Below, one piece after another: positions 1 to 5,140 of a DNA stretch of 5,140 nt. This stretch comes from Lachnospiraceae bacterium. Its GTDB lineage: Bacteria; Bacillota; Clostridia; Lachnospirales; Lachnospiraceae. Position 1 is the first letter of the stretch, and each line of letters starts with the position of its first letter. The translations under genes and the position numbers were made by a program. Location of the stretch: the NCBI GenBank assembly GCA_020860745.1, contig JAJBTR010000347.1, positions 1 to 5,140 on the forward strand, written 5' to 3'. A model generated the notes under the pieces. The model was given only the letters and a program-made list of their open reading frames with translations, made no database searches and was not told the DNA's origin.

Positions 1-33
1 TGACTTTATAGTAGGTACAAAGTTTAACATGAA

Positions 34-63
34 ATTACAGGACAGGATTTTGCGGTTTATATG
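34..63 (+). promoter_or_regulatory. weak candidate promoter of the four-gene operon
   Basis: ATTACA at 34-39 and TATATG at 58-63 each match the sigma-70 -35 and -10 consensus at four of six positions, with an 18-base spacer. An alternative -10, TTTATA at 56-61, gives a 16-base spacer. No better pair is visible between 1 and 116, and the real promoter could need an activator such as the LysR protein encoded downstream, which typically acts on poor promoters. This is a tentative placement. Confidence 0.22.
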
Positions 64-75
64 TTTACAACTGAA

Positions 76-90
76 ACTTGATTGTCAAGT
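76..90. promoter_or_regulatory. perfect inverted repeat in the operon leader, possible operator
   Basis: ACTTGA-TTG-TCAAGT is a perfect 6+6 bp inverted repeat with a 3-base centre. It ends 10 bases before the Shine-Dalgarno sequence of the first gene. The position suits a repressor operator or a short leader hairpin. It is not a standard LysR T-N11-A box, because the symmetric pair at that spacing is C-N11-G. A repeat this short could arise by chance in a leader of this length. Confidence 0.35.
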
Positions 91-116
91 ACCGAAAATA
101 GGAAGGAGTCTGAGAA

Positions 117-1169
117 ATGAAGCGTAAAGTAAAGGTAGCCCAGTTTGGAATCGGGCGGATGGGGAGCCTGATGGTCCGATATATCGTGGAACATGGCGGT
201 GAGTATGTAGCGGCTTTTGCGAGAAACCCTGGCCAGATAGGGAAAGATCTGGGTGAGATTGCCGGAATCGGTTCTCTGGGTGTGGTCATCAGCGATGCGA
301 AAAACGCGGCGGAAGTGCTGGCTGCAACCAGTCCTGATATTGGCATGATCACCACACAGGGGTCTATGGCACTGAACAAACCGTATTATGAGGTGTGCGC
401 CCGAAATGGCGTGAACGCAATTTCCATCGGAGAGCATTGCCTCTGGCCTTATACGAGCGATGCCGCGATTGCGGATGAACTGGATCAGATCGCGAAAGAA
501 TGCGGTGTGACATTGAGTGCAAGCGGCTGCCCGGAGGTGACATGGGGCACACTGGTGACCACATTGATTTCCGCGTGCAATAAGATAACGAAGATCAAGG
601 GGGATACCATGCTGAATGTGGATGATTACGGTCCTGCGGTATCAGACATGCATGGCGTAGACCTGACCCTGGAGGAATTTGAAGCCCGTTTTCCGGAGAT
701 TGACAGGATTGATGGACATTTTCCGTGTCTGCCGGGTGATCAGAATGCGTTTCTGGCCGATCATCTCGGGCTCCATATTGTGAGCCAGAAGATGAAGCAT
801 GTGCCGCTCACCGCCCAGAAGGATGTCTACTGCAAAAATCTGGATCGTGTGATCCGGGCAGGCCGCGTAATCGGCGATTATATGCAGGTGGCGTCTGAAA
901 CAAAGGAGGGTATATCCATAGAACTGTGGATTGGCGGCAAGGTTTATGAAGAAGGAGAGCAGGATTGGAATAAGTGGGACATCTCAGGGGAGCCGGAGTG
1001 CCATTTTACCCTGTATAATCCGGCAACGCCGCAGTTTACCTGTGCAACGCCGGTTAACAAAATTCCGGATGTCATCAATGCCGCGCCCGGTTTCCTGGTA
1101 GCTTCCCAACTCCCGATTAATACGTTTAAAGTGCGGGACCTGAATGAGTACGTAATTGAGAAAGAGTGA
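117..1169 (+). CDS. NAD(P)-dependent oxidoreductase, 2,4-diaminopentanoate dehydrogenase-like (first paralogue)
   Basis: A 350-residue cytosolic protein with an N-terminal Rossmann domain: a beta strand, then GIGRMG at residues 11-16, then IGKDLGEIAG near 41-50. The C-terminal part carries VNKIPDVINAAPG at 313-325, a signature I recognise from OrdA-type 2,4-diaminopentanoate dehydrogenases, which oxidatively deaminate a diamino acid to an amino-ketone. Length fits that family. The second strand ends in A35-R36 where NAD-preferring members have Asp, so NADPH preference is plausible. The family's INPGF-like segment reads GCPEV (137-141), suggesting a different substrate. It lacks the HHxxKxDAPSGT motif of true DapB. 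The start is fixed by GGAAGGAG at 101-108, 8 bases upstream. It is the first gene of the operon and 29 bases from its paralogue. Family assignment is fairly secure; the reaction is not known. Confidence 0.82.
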   Translation: MKRKVKVAQFGIGRMGSLMVRYIVEHGGEYVAAFARNPGQIGKDLGEIAGIGSLGVVISDAKNAAEVLAATSPDIGMITTQGSMALNKPYYEVCARNGVNAISIGEHCLWPYTSDAAIADELDQIAKECGVTLSASGCPEVTWGTLVTTLISACNKITKIKGDTMLNVDDYGPAVSDMHGVDLTLEEFEARFPEIDRIDGHFPCLPGDQNAFLADHLGLHIVSQKMKHVPLTAQKDVYCKNLDRVIRAGRVIGDYMQVASETKEGISIELWIGGKVYEEGEQDWNKWDISGEPECHFTLYNPATPQFTCATPVNKIPDVINAAPGFLVASQLPINTFKVRDLNEYVIEKE

Positions 1170-1180
1170 TCGAAATATTG

Positions 1181-1199
1181 TAGAAAGAAGGTGTTTCTA
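1181..1199 (+). promoter_or_regulatory. hairpin with the Shine-Dalgarno core of the second gene in its loop
   Basis: TAGAAA at 1181-1186 pairs perfectly with TTTCTA at 1194-1199, enclosing the 7-base loop GAAGGTG that holds the Shine-Dalgarno core. The last paired base is the A of the ATG at 1199. The stem is short and A/U-rich, so stability is low. It could modulate translation of the second gene or be incidental. Confidence 0.3.
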
Positions 1200-2230
1200 T
1201 GGAAGCAATCAAAGCCGTTGCTTATGGCTGTGGACGAATGGGCCGGTTAGGTATTCAATTTATGTATAAGAAAGGTGTCAATATTGTCGGCGCCATCGAT
1301 TCCAATCCTGCCCTGGCAGGGATGGATGTCGGAGAGTATGCAGATCTGGGAGTAAAGCTGGGTGTCAAAATTCGTGATGACGCAGATGCTGTATTAGATG
1401 AGTGCAAACCGGACATTGTGATTGCCGCATTGTTCAGTTATGTCTATCTCTGTGAGCCGATGTTTGAAAAAGTTCTGAGCAGAGGGATCAATCTGCTGAC
1501 GACCTGCGATGAGTCGCATCACGCGTGGCATACTTCTCCGGAGGTAGTCAATCGCCTGGATCGGCTGGCGAAGAACCACCATTGTACTATCACGGGCTCC
1601 GGCCTGCAGGATGTGTTCTGGATGAATCTGCCGCTGGTGTGTGCCGGAGGTATGCATGAGATCAAACGCATTGAAGGGGTGACTACGTTTAATACAGATG
1701 AGTATGGACCGGCTCTGGCGGATGCCTATAACATCGGGAGGACTTTGGAAGAGTTTGAGAAAAAAATGAAAGGGGCGCAGCCGGACGGTTTCCTGATGAG
1801 AGCTACTAATGCCGCGATTATTGCAACGCGGGGACTTTCACCCAATGGTTTAACGCAGCAGCCGGAGCCGGGAGTGAGTGAAGCGGATATGTATTCCGAG
1901 GCGCTTGGCAAAGTGGTTCCGGCAGGATGTGTGATCGGGACAAAGGAGATTGTCAAGAGCTATACCCAACAGGGAATTGTGGTAGAGAGCTCTGATATCG
2001 GAAAACTCTATCGGGAGGGTGAGGGCGATATCTGCAGGTGGAAGCTGTATGGAGAGCCGGATGTGGAAGTGCAGGTGCCAAATGTAAATTCCTATAAGTT
2101 TACGATGAGCGATCTGGTCAATCGAATTCCGGATGTGATCAATGCGGCTCCCGGATATCAGACGAATGACCGCTTTGGAATGACCAGGTATCTTACGTAT
2201 CCGATGGAATGCTATGTAGACAGGAAATAA
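1199..2230 (+). CDS. NAD(P)-dependent oxidoreductase, 2,4-diaminopentanoate dehydrogenase-like (second paralogue)
   Basis: A 343-residue paralogue of the preceding gene, collinear along its whole length. It has GCGRMG at residues 10-15, AGMDVGEYADLGVKLGVKI near 40-58, DEYGPALADAYNIGRTLEEFE near 167-187, and VNRIPDVINAAPG near 297-309. Unlike its neighbour it carries an acidic residue, D34 in GAIDSN, at the end of the second Rossmann strand, which normally binds the adenosine ribose and favours NAD(H). The INPGF-type segment of OrdA proteins reads GLQDV here. The two genes have clearly diverged, so they probably perform distinct steps or form a hetero-oligomer rather than being redundant. Translation starts at an ATG preceded by AAGAAGGTG. 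The gap to the next gene is 12 bases. Function by family: reduction of an imine or ketone, or oxidative deamination; the substrate is unknown. Confidence 0.82.
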   Translation: MEAIKAVAYGCGRMGRLGIQFMYKKGVNIVGAIDSNPALAGMDVGEYADLGVKLGVKIRDDADAVLDECKPDIVIAALFSYVYLCEPMFEKVLSRGINLLTTCDESHHAWHTSPEVVNRLDRLAKNHHCTITGSGLQDVFWMNLPLVCAGGMHEIKRIEGVTTFNTDEYGPALADAYNIGRTLEEFEKKMKGAQPDGFLMRATNAAIIATRGLSPNGLTQQPEPGVSEADMYSEALGKVVPAGCVIGTKEIVKSYTQQGIVVESSDIGKLYREGEGDICRWKLYGEPDVEVQVPNVNSYKFTMSDLVNRIPDVINAAPGYQTNDRFGMTRYLTYPMECYVDRK

Positions 2231-2242
2231 TGGGGGCACAGA

Positions 2243-3172
2243 ATGATGAACATAGTGGTAGGAGAAAAAGAGACCAATTTAAGAGCAGTTCAATATTTTT
2301 CGGAGACACTGTTCTGGCTTCCGGAACACAGAGGGATGTACGCGTCGAATTTTACGTTTGAATTCCCCTTCGCTCCGCCTGGTTGGCTGCAAAAACTGAA
2401 TGTCGGCGAGACGGTCACGCATTTTGACTGGCTTAGCCGTACGATTCGATCCTGGTCATGGGCTGAGAGCAAAGTCTATGCGACCAATTATCCGGATAAG
2501 GTTTGGATTTTGCGTCAGGGGAAAGGAGAGATTTCATGTGCTGGCAGGGACGGGACTTATGACGGCAGGTTTCTGACGCTGCTTACGGTAAACGATGGAA
2601 AAATCACTCATATCAGAGATTATTTCGACAGTATTGCCATGTATCGGGCGATTGGGGTAAAGCTGCCGGTATTTAAGTACGGTGCGCCTGCAGCGGAGAG
2701 TATGCCGGATCGTGAGCCTGTCCCGGATCTAAGCGGTGATGAGGAGGCAGTCTGCAGGCAGCTTAAGGATACCCTGTCCAAATTTGTGGCCATGGATTTC
2801 TGGGAAGACGCTGAGATTAATGCCAACGATATTGTACACGAGCTTCCGTTTGCTCCGGATGATATGCCAAAGCGATATGAGGGCAAAGCCTACGATGCGT
2901 TGAACGCATGGATATCCGGGAATTGTCTGGAGTGGAAGACGTACCCGGGCACGATCCTCTATGTTACGGATGAGGAGGGTGTGTTCTTTATAGAAAGCGG
3001 CGGAACCGGCTACATGAGCTGGACGGGAGTAAAAGGACATTATCAGCAGAGAGAACTGTCCTTCCTGCGGACGGAACAGGGATACGTAAAGGAATTTCAT
3101 GAGTATTTTAATATGACAAACAAATTTAATTCGATCAACGTCAGTATTCCTACGTTTCCGTATTTGTATTAA
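2243..3172 (+). CDS. two-domain PhzA/PhzB-like (NTF2/SnoaL-fold) protein, first paralogue
   Basis: A 309-residue protein with no signal peptide or membrane segment, built from two homologous halves (about 1-150 and 170-309), each the length of a whole PhzA/B protein. Both halves have the E-[FL]-P-F-A-P motif (40-45, 200-205), a Trp at 63/223, and a PhzB-like ending: IRDYFD...LP at 124-142 and KEFHEYFN...IP at 283-303. By alignment from memory with PhzB, the catalytic His corresponds to H60 in domain 1 and L220 in domain 2; the catalytic Glu corresponds to D126 in domain 1 and E287 in domain 2. PhzB-type proteins condense amino-ketones during phenazine assembly; related folds act as isomerases or dehydratases. 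The start is ambiguous: ATGATG at 2243-2248, and the second ATG matches the paralogue's start (MNI). The ribosome site is weak (GGGGG at 2232-2236), suggesting translational coupling to the upstream gene. Confidence 0.78.
   Translation: MMNIVVGEKETNLRAVQYFSETLFWLPEHRGMYASNFTFEFPFAPPGWLQKLNVGETVTHFDWLSRTIRSWSWAESKVYATNYPDKVWILRQGKGEISCAGRDGTYDGRFLTLLTVNDGKITHIRDYFDSIAMYRAIGVKLPVFKYGAPAAESMPDREPVPDLSGDEEAVCRQLKDTLSKFVAMDFWEDAEINANDIVHELPFAPDDMPKRYEGKAYDALNAWISGNCLEWKTYPGTILYVTDEEGVFFIESGGTGYMSWTGVKGHYQQRELSFLRTEQGYVKEFHEYFNMTNKFNSINVSIPTFPYLY
2477..2499 (+). repeat. 23-base identical segment shared with the next gene, copy 1
   Basis: Identical to 3418-3440 in the paralogous gene. It encodes the YATNYPDK stretch of domain 1 in both proteins. 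It is a remnant of the gene duplication preserved by selection or gene conversion, not a mobile repeat. Confidence 0.8.
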
Positions 3173-3177
3173 GGAGG
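3171..3177 (+). promoter_or_regulatory. strong Shine-Dalgarno site overlapping the stop codon of the upstream gene
   Basis: AAGGAGG shares its first two bases with the TAA at 3170-3172 and lies 9 bases before the ATG at 3187. Ribosomes ending the upstream gene would sit on it, so the two genes are probably translated as a coupled pair. It is the strongest ribosome site in the operon, in contrast to the weak one of its paralogue. Confidence 0.85.
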
Positions 3178-3186
3178 TTTTCACAA

Positions 3187-4119
3187 ATGAACATAATCGC
3201 AGGCGAAAAAGAGAAAAACTATAGTCTGGTGAAAAAATTCTCGGAGGTCACATTCTGGAATTCGGAGTATGCGGCATTCCTTTCGGATGATTTCACCCTG
3301 GAACTTCCGTTTGCCCCTCCGGGCTGGCTGCAGAATATGTCTCCCTCGGAATCAAAAACCCACTTACAGTGGCTGGAACGGACGGTGACAAACTGGGCAT
3401 GGAGCGACATTAAGGTGTATGCGACCAATTATCCGGATAAATTCTGGATTCTGAGGTCTGGGGAGGGAGATGTGTTCTGGATGGCCAGAGACGGACGTCT
3501 TAACAGCCGCTTTATCACCCGGGTAGATGTGCGGGAAGGAAAAATCAGCCATATGAAGGACTGTTTCGACAATATGCGCGTCTACGAGGCTGTCGGAATT
3601 GCGCTGCCGGAATTCTATTACACTGCGCCGCTTGCAGATACCATGGCGGACCGGCCGAAAGTGCCGGTGTTGGAAGGCGAGGCACTCAAGAAAAATACGT
3701 TAGCGGCCGTCAGAAGTTTCGTCAGTGTAGATTTCTGGGAGGATGACGGAACCGGTCAGGTATATGCGGATAATTTTGTACACCAGCTTCCGTTTACACC
3801 GCGAAGCATGCCGCGCAGGTATAATCTGAAAGAGTATGATGCGTTAAACGTCTGGCTGCAGGAGCACGCAAAAACCTGGGAAGTACATCCGGGGACGGTT
3901 CTCTATGAGACAGATTCCGAGGGGGAGTATATCATTGAGAGCGGAGGCTGTGGAAAGACGACATGGTCGGGGATTAAGAACGGTTTCTATCAGAATCGGC
4001 ATGTCTCGTATCTGAAGGTTGAAAATGGGTATGCGGTGGAGTTCGATGAGTATTTTGATCCGTTGAAAAAGTTTAATTCAATCAATCAGAGTATACCATC
4101 GATACCTTATTTATATTAA
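3187..4119 (+). CDS. two-domain PhzA/PhzB-like (NTF2/SnoaL-fold) protein, second paralogue
   Basis: A 310-residue paralogue of the preceding gene, alignable end to end with almost no gaps and sharing LPFAPPGWLQ, YATNYPDK, VDFWED, ESGG and the C-terminal KFNSIN/IPYLY signature. It has the same two-half structure: motif LPFAP at residues 40-44 and LPFTP at 201-205. The residue matching the PhzB catalytic His is H59 in domain 1 and L220 in domain 2; the residue matching the catalytic Glu is D125 in domain 1 and E288 in domain 2, the same split pattern as its neighbour. This implies that the domain fusion predates the gene duplication. PhzB-type enzymes bind amino-ketones; whether this is a condensing enzyme, isomerase, dehydratase or binding partner cannot be told. 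The pair may form a heterodimer. It is the last gene of the operon; its stop lies one base from that of the LysR gene. Confidence 0.78.
   Translation: MNIIAGEKEKNYSLVKKFSEVTFWNSEYAAFLSDDFTLELPFAPPGWLQNMSPSESKTHLQWLERTVTNWAWSDIKVYATNYPDKFWILRSGEGDVFWMARDGRLNSRFITRVDVREGKISHMKDCFDNMRVYEAVGIALPEFYYTAPLADTMADRPKVPVLEGEALKKNTLAAVRSFVSVDFWEDDGTGQVYADNFVHQLPFTPRSMPRRYNLKEYDALNVWLQEHAKTWEVHPGTVLYETDSEGEYIIESGGCGKTTWSGIKNGFYQNRHVSYLKVENGYAVEFDEYFDPLKKFNSINQSIPSIPYLY
3418..3440 (+). repeat. 23-base identical segment shared with the previous gene, copy 2
   Basis: Identical to 2477-2499, 941 bases upstream. It encodes YATNYPDK. The flanking codons differ between the copies, so the identity is local. Confidence 0.8.
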
Positions 4120-4120
4120 C

Positions 4121-5026
4121 TCAGGTTGAAGGCATCGCCAGACATTCGACGATGCTTTTCTGCAAGGCTGAAAGATAAGTGTTTTTGTTGCTGTTTTTCC
4201 ATAAAAGGACGATGGAATGCCGGTCTTTCAGCTTTGCTGTCAAAAACTGTGCGGTGTCGGCTTCCGGAGCCCATGCATCTGTCATAACAACGCCGTATCC
4301 TCTTTGCACATAGGTCAGGCAGGTTTGCCAGGAAGCTTTTTGCTGCAGAATGGGTTTAAATCCGTTTTTCTGGCATATGCGCATGATTTCCTTTTCCATA
4401 ACGGTCTCATTTGTGGGTTCCGAATAATAATAAAAGATCGAATCCTGAAAATCATATATTGTGGGGTCCGTAGTTATCTGGTGAATGGGATGTGTGGGGG
4501 AATAGAGAATAAGTCTGTCTATGTCAGCAACCTTTTGATACGAGTATTTCTCGTGATTTGGTATGGTCTCTATATCAGATTCCATAGTCAGGATGATATC
4601 ATATTTTCCAAGATCCAGACCCTGGTAGGCATCTGAGATTCCTGTAGGATGAAATGCAAGATTCGTGTTTTTGCAGTATCCCTCAAAGACACTGGATATA
4701 TGACTGGCTTTCTGGATAAAATTCCAGTTGAACAGATATGCAATATTTATGGTGGTTTCATTTCGCGGATCGGAATAACGATAGGTATCCAGAAGCTGTC
4801 GGAATTCGTCAGTATAGTTTGAGAGCAGGTGATACAATTCTTTCCCAAAAGGGGTTGGTTCTATATTGCGTCCGACATGGTGGAATAAGGATATGCCGAT
4901 TTCTTTTTCAAGCGCAGAAATCTGTCTGCTTACAGCAGGCTGGGAGATATACAGGGATTCGGCTGCTCTCGTAATACCATTCATTTTTATGACAGTTAAA
5001 AAGCAATTGATCTGAATACTGGTCAT
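4121..5026 (-). CDS. LysR-type transcriptional regulator
   Basis: A 301-residue protein of typical LysR length. The N-terminal winged helix-turn-helix is clear at residues 1-60: ITRAAESLYISQPAVSRQIS (18-37), then LEKEIGISLFHHVGRNIEPT (39-58). A linker helix follows to about residue 85. Residues 90-300 match the two-lobed periplasmic-binding-protein-like effector domain, with KYDIIL at 131-136, an LILYSPTHPI segment near 162-171, and a GYGVVMTDA turn near 233-241. The effector is not deducible. The start is secure: ATG with GGAGG (5037-5033) 6 bases upstream. The gene is visibly more AT-rich than the operon. It converges on the operon instead of facing away from it as many LysR genes do, so control of the operon is an inference from adjacency. 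It may instead, or in addition, control a gene beyond the right edge. Confidence 0.95.
   Translation of the reverse strand: MTSIQINCFLTVIKMNGITRAAESLYISQPAVSRQISALEKEIGISLFHHVGRNIEPTPFGKELYHLLSNYTDEFRQLLDTYRYSDPRNETTINIAYLFNWNFIQKASHISSVFEGYCKNTNLAFHPTGISDAYQGLDLGKYDIILTMESDIETIPNHEKYSYQKVADIDRLILYSPTHPIHQITTDPTIYDFQDSIFYYYSEPTNETVMEKEIMRICQKNGFKPILQQKASWQTCLTYVQRGYGVVMTDAWAPEADTAQFLTAKLKDRHSIVLLWKNSNKNTYLSALQKSIVECLAMPST
4128..4159 (+). terminator. candidate intrinsic terminator of the operon, inside the LysR 3' end
   Basis: GCATCG at 4132-4137 pairs with CGATGC at 4150-4155 around a 12-base loop and is followed by TTTT at 4156-4159. Pairing can extend through G-U and A-U pairs from 4128-4131 to the T run. 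It begins 8 bases after the last operon stop codon and lies within the final codons of the convergent LysR gene. The loop is large and the T run short, so it would be a modest terminator. No T run follows the stem on the minus strand, so it does not look bidirectional. Confidence 0.4.
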
Positions 5027-5055
5027 AGCTATCCTCCATGTTTCATTCTATTCAA

Positions 5056-5084
5056 AGTATATAACTTTTTTATTATTGTTTCAA
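5056..5084 (-). promoter_or_regulatory. sigma-70-type promoter of the LysR gene
   Basis: Read on the minus strand, TTGAAA (5084-5079) and TATACT (5061-5056) are separated by exactly 17 bases; they match the -35 and -10 consensus at five of six positions each. The region between is A/T-rich. Transcription would begin near 5049, leaving a leader of about 20 bases before the ATG that contains GGAGG. Confidence 0.7.
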
Positions 5085-5104
5085 GTAAAAATCCGGATTG
5101 ATAT

Positions 5105-5120
5105 ATAACGGATTGGTTAT
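5105..5120. promoter_or_regulatory. candidate LysR-family binding site upstream of the LysR promoter
   Basis: ATAAC-N6-GTTAT is a 5+5 bp inverted repeat lying roughly 56 to 71 bases upstream of the predicted LysR transcription start, where autoregulating LysR proteins commonly place their recognition site. It has the T...A dyad character, but with 12 rather than 11 intervening bases. A direct repeat CGGATTG (5094-5100 and 5109-5115) and the 10-bp palindrome AATCCGGATT (5090-5099) overlap or adjoin it. Confidence 0.35.
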
Positions 5121-5140
5121 GAAATGAGATGGAAAAAGCA

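Noticed and set aside
4..22. CTTT-N11-AAAG at the left end as a LysR T-N11-A box
   Set aside because: The inner bases are not symmetric about the same centre, and such A/T-rich T-N11-A matches are common by chance; it also lies far from any good promoter.
57..437. 126-codon and nested minus-strand open frames at the left end
   Set aside because: They run antisense to the first dehydrogenase gene and its leader, and their protein composition is not gene-like.
117..2230. Identification of the first two genes as dapB (4-hydroxy-tetrahydrodipicolinate reductase)
   Set aside because: The proteins are about 100 residues longer than DapB, lack its HHxxKxDAPSGT motif, and end with the OrdA-like IPxVINAAPG signature.
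2729..3184. 151-codon open frame on the minus strand
   Set aside because: It lies wholly opposite the first PhzA/B-like gene, has no convincing ribosome site, and its translation resembles no family I know. It is a shadow of the real gene.
2243..4119. Interpretation as a phenazine biosynthesis cluster
   Set aside because: Only PhzA/B-like domains are present; PhzC, D, E, F and G homologues are absent, and the domains are fused and lack the full catalytic pair in either half.
4217..4636. 139-codon plus-strand open frame inside the LysR gene
   Set aside because: The minus-strand LysR protein is unmistakable over the same bases; this frame is antisense and Cys/aromatic-rich in an atypical way.
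5125..5140. Start of a divergent gene at the right edge (ATG at 5125 or 5129)
   Set aside because: There is no Shine-Dalgarno sequence upstream and only four or five codons are visible, so it cannot be supported from this window.
1..5140. CRISPR arrays, tRNA or rRNA genes, insertion sequences
   Set aside because: No short regular repeat array, cloverleaf-like segment, terminal inverted repeats or transposase is visible on either strand.

Overview
The window reads as accessory chromosomal DNA from a Firmicute, most likely a Clostridia/Lachnospiraceae-type anaerobe. The evidence is purine-rich Shine-Dalgarno sites (GGAAGGAG, AAGGAGG, GGAGG), mid-range G+C in the main operon, a more AT-rich regulator gene, and resemblance of two genes to clostridial 2,4-diaminopentanoate dehydrogenase. 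The taxonomic call is inference; there is no marker gene. The window is densely coding, with no non-coding stretch above 120 bases.

Layout. Bases 1-116 are a leader region with a perfect 15-bp inverted repeat (76-90) and only a weak promoter candidate. Four same-direction genes follow with gaps of 29, 12 and 14 bases, so almost certainly one operon. They are arranged as two adjacent paralogue pairs (A-A'-B-B'). A (117-1169) and A' (1199-2230) are NAD(P)-dependent oxidoreductases of the dihydrodipicolinate-reductase-like / 2,4-diaminopentanoate-dehydrogenase (OrdA-like) family. B (2243-3172) and B' (3187-4119) are proteins of about 310 residues, each made of two tandem NTF2/SnoaL-fold domains resembling the phenazine-biosynthesis proteins PhzA/PhzB. 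A LysR-type regulator (5026-4121, minus strand) converges on the operon with a single base between the stop codons. It has a good promoter of its own at 5056-5084 and a candidate autoregulatory site at 5105-5120.

How the genes may work together (inference). The closest recognisable family members of A/A' interconvert an amine and a ketone through an imine, and PhzA/B brings together amino-ketones with imine formation. The operon could therefore encode a small pathway acting on an amino-ketone, diamine or similar carbonyl compound, induced by a ligand of the LysR protein. None of the usual partners of either family (OraS/OraE/Ort/Orr for ornithine; PhzC-G for phenazines) is in the window, so the substrate is unknown and the combination is the main point of interest. 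The most specific observation is that in both B proteins the two PhzB catalytic residues are split: domain 1 keeps the histidine, domain 2 keeps the glutamate.
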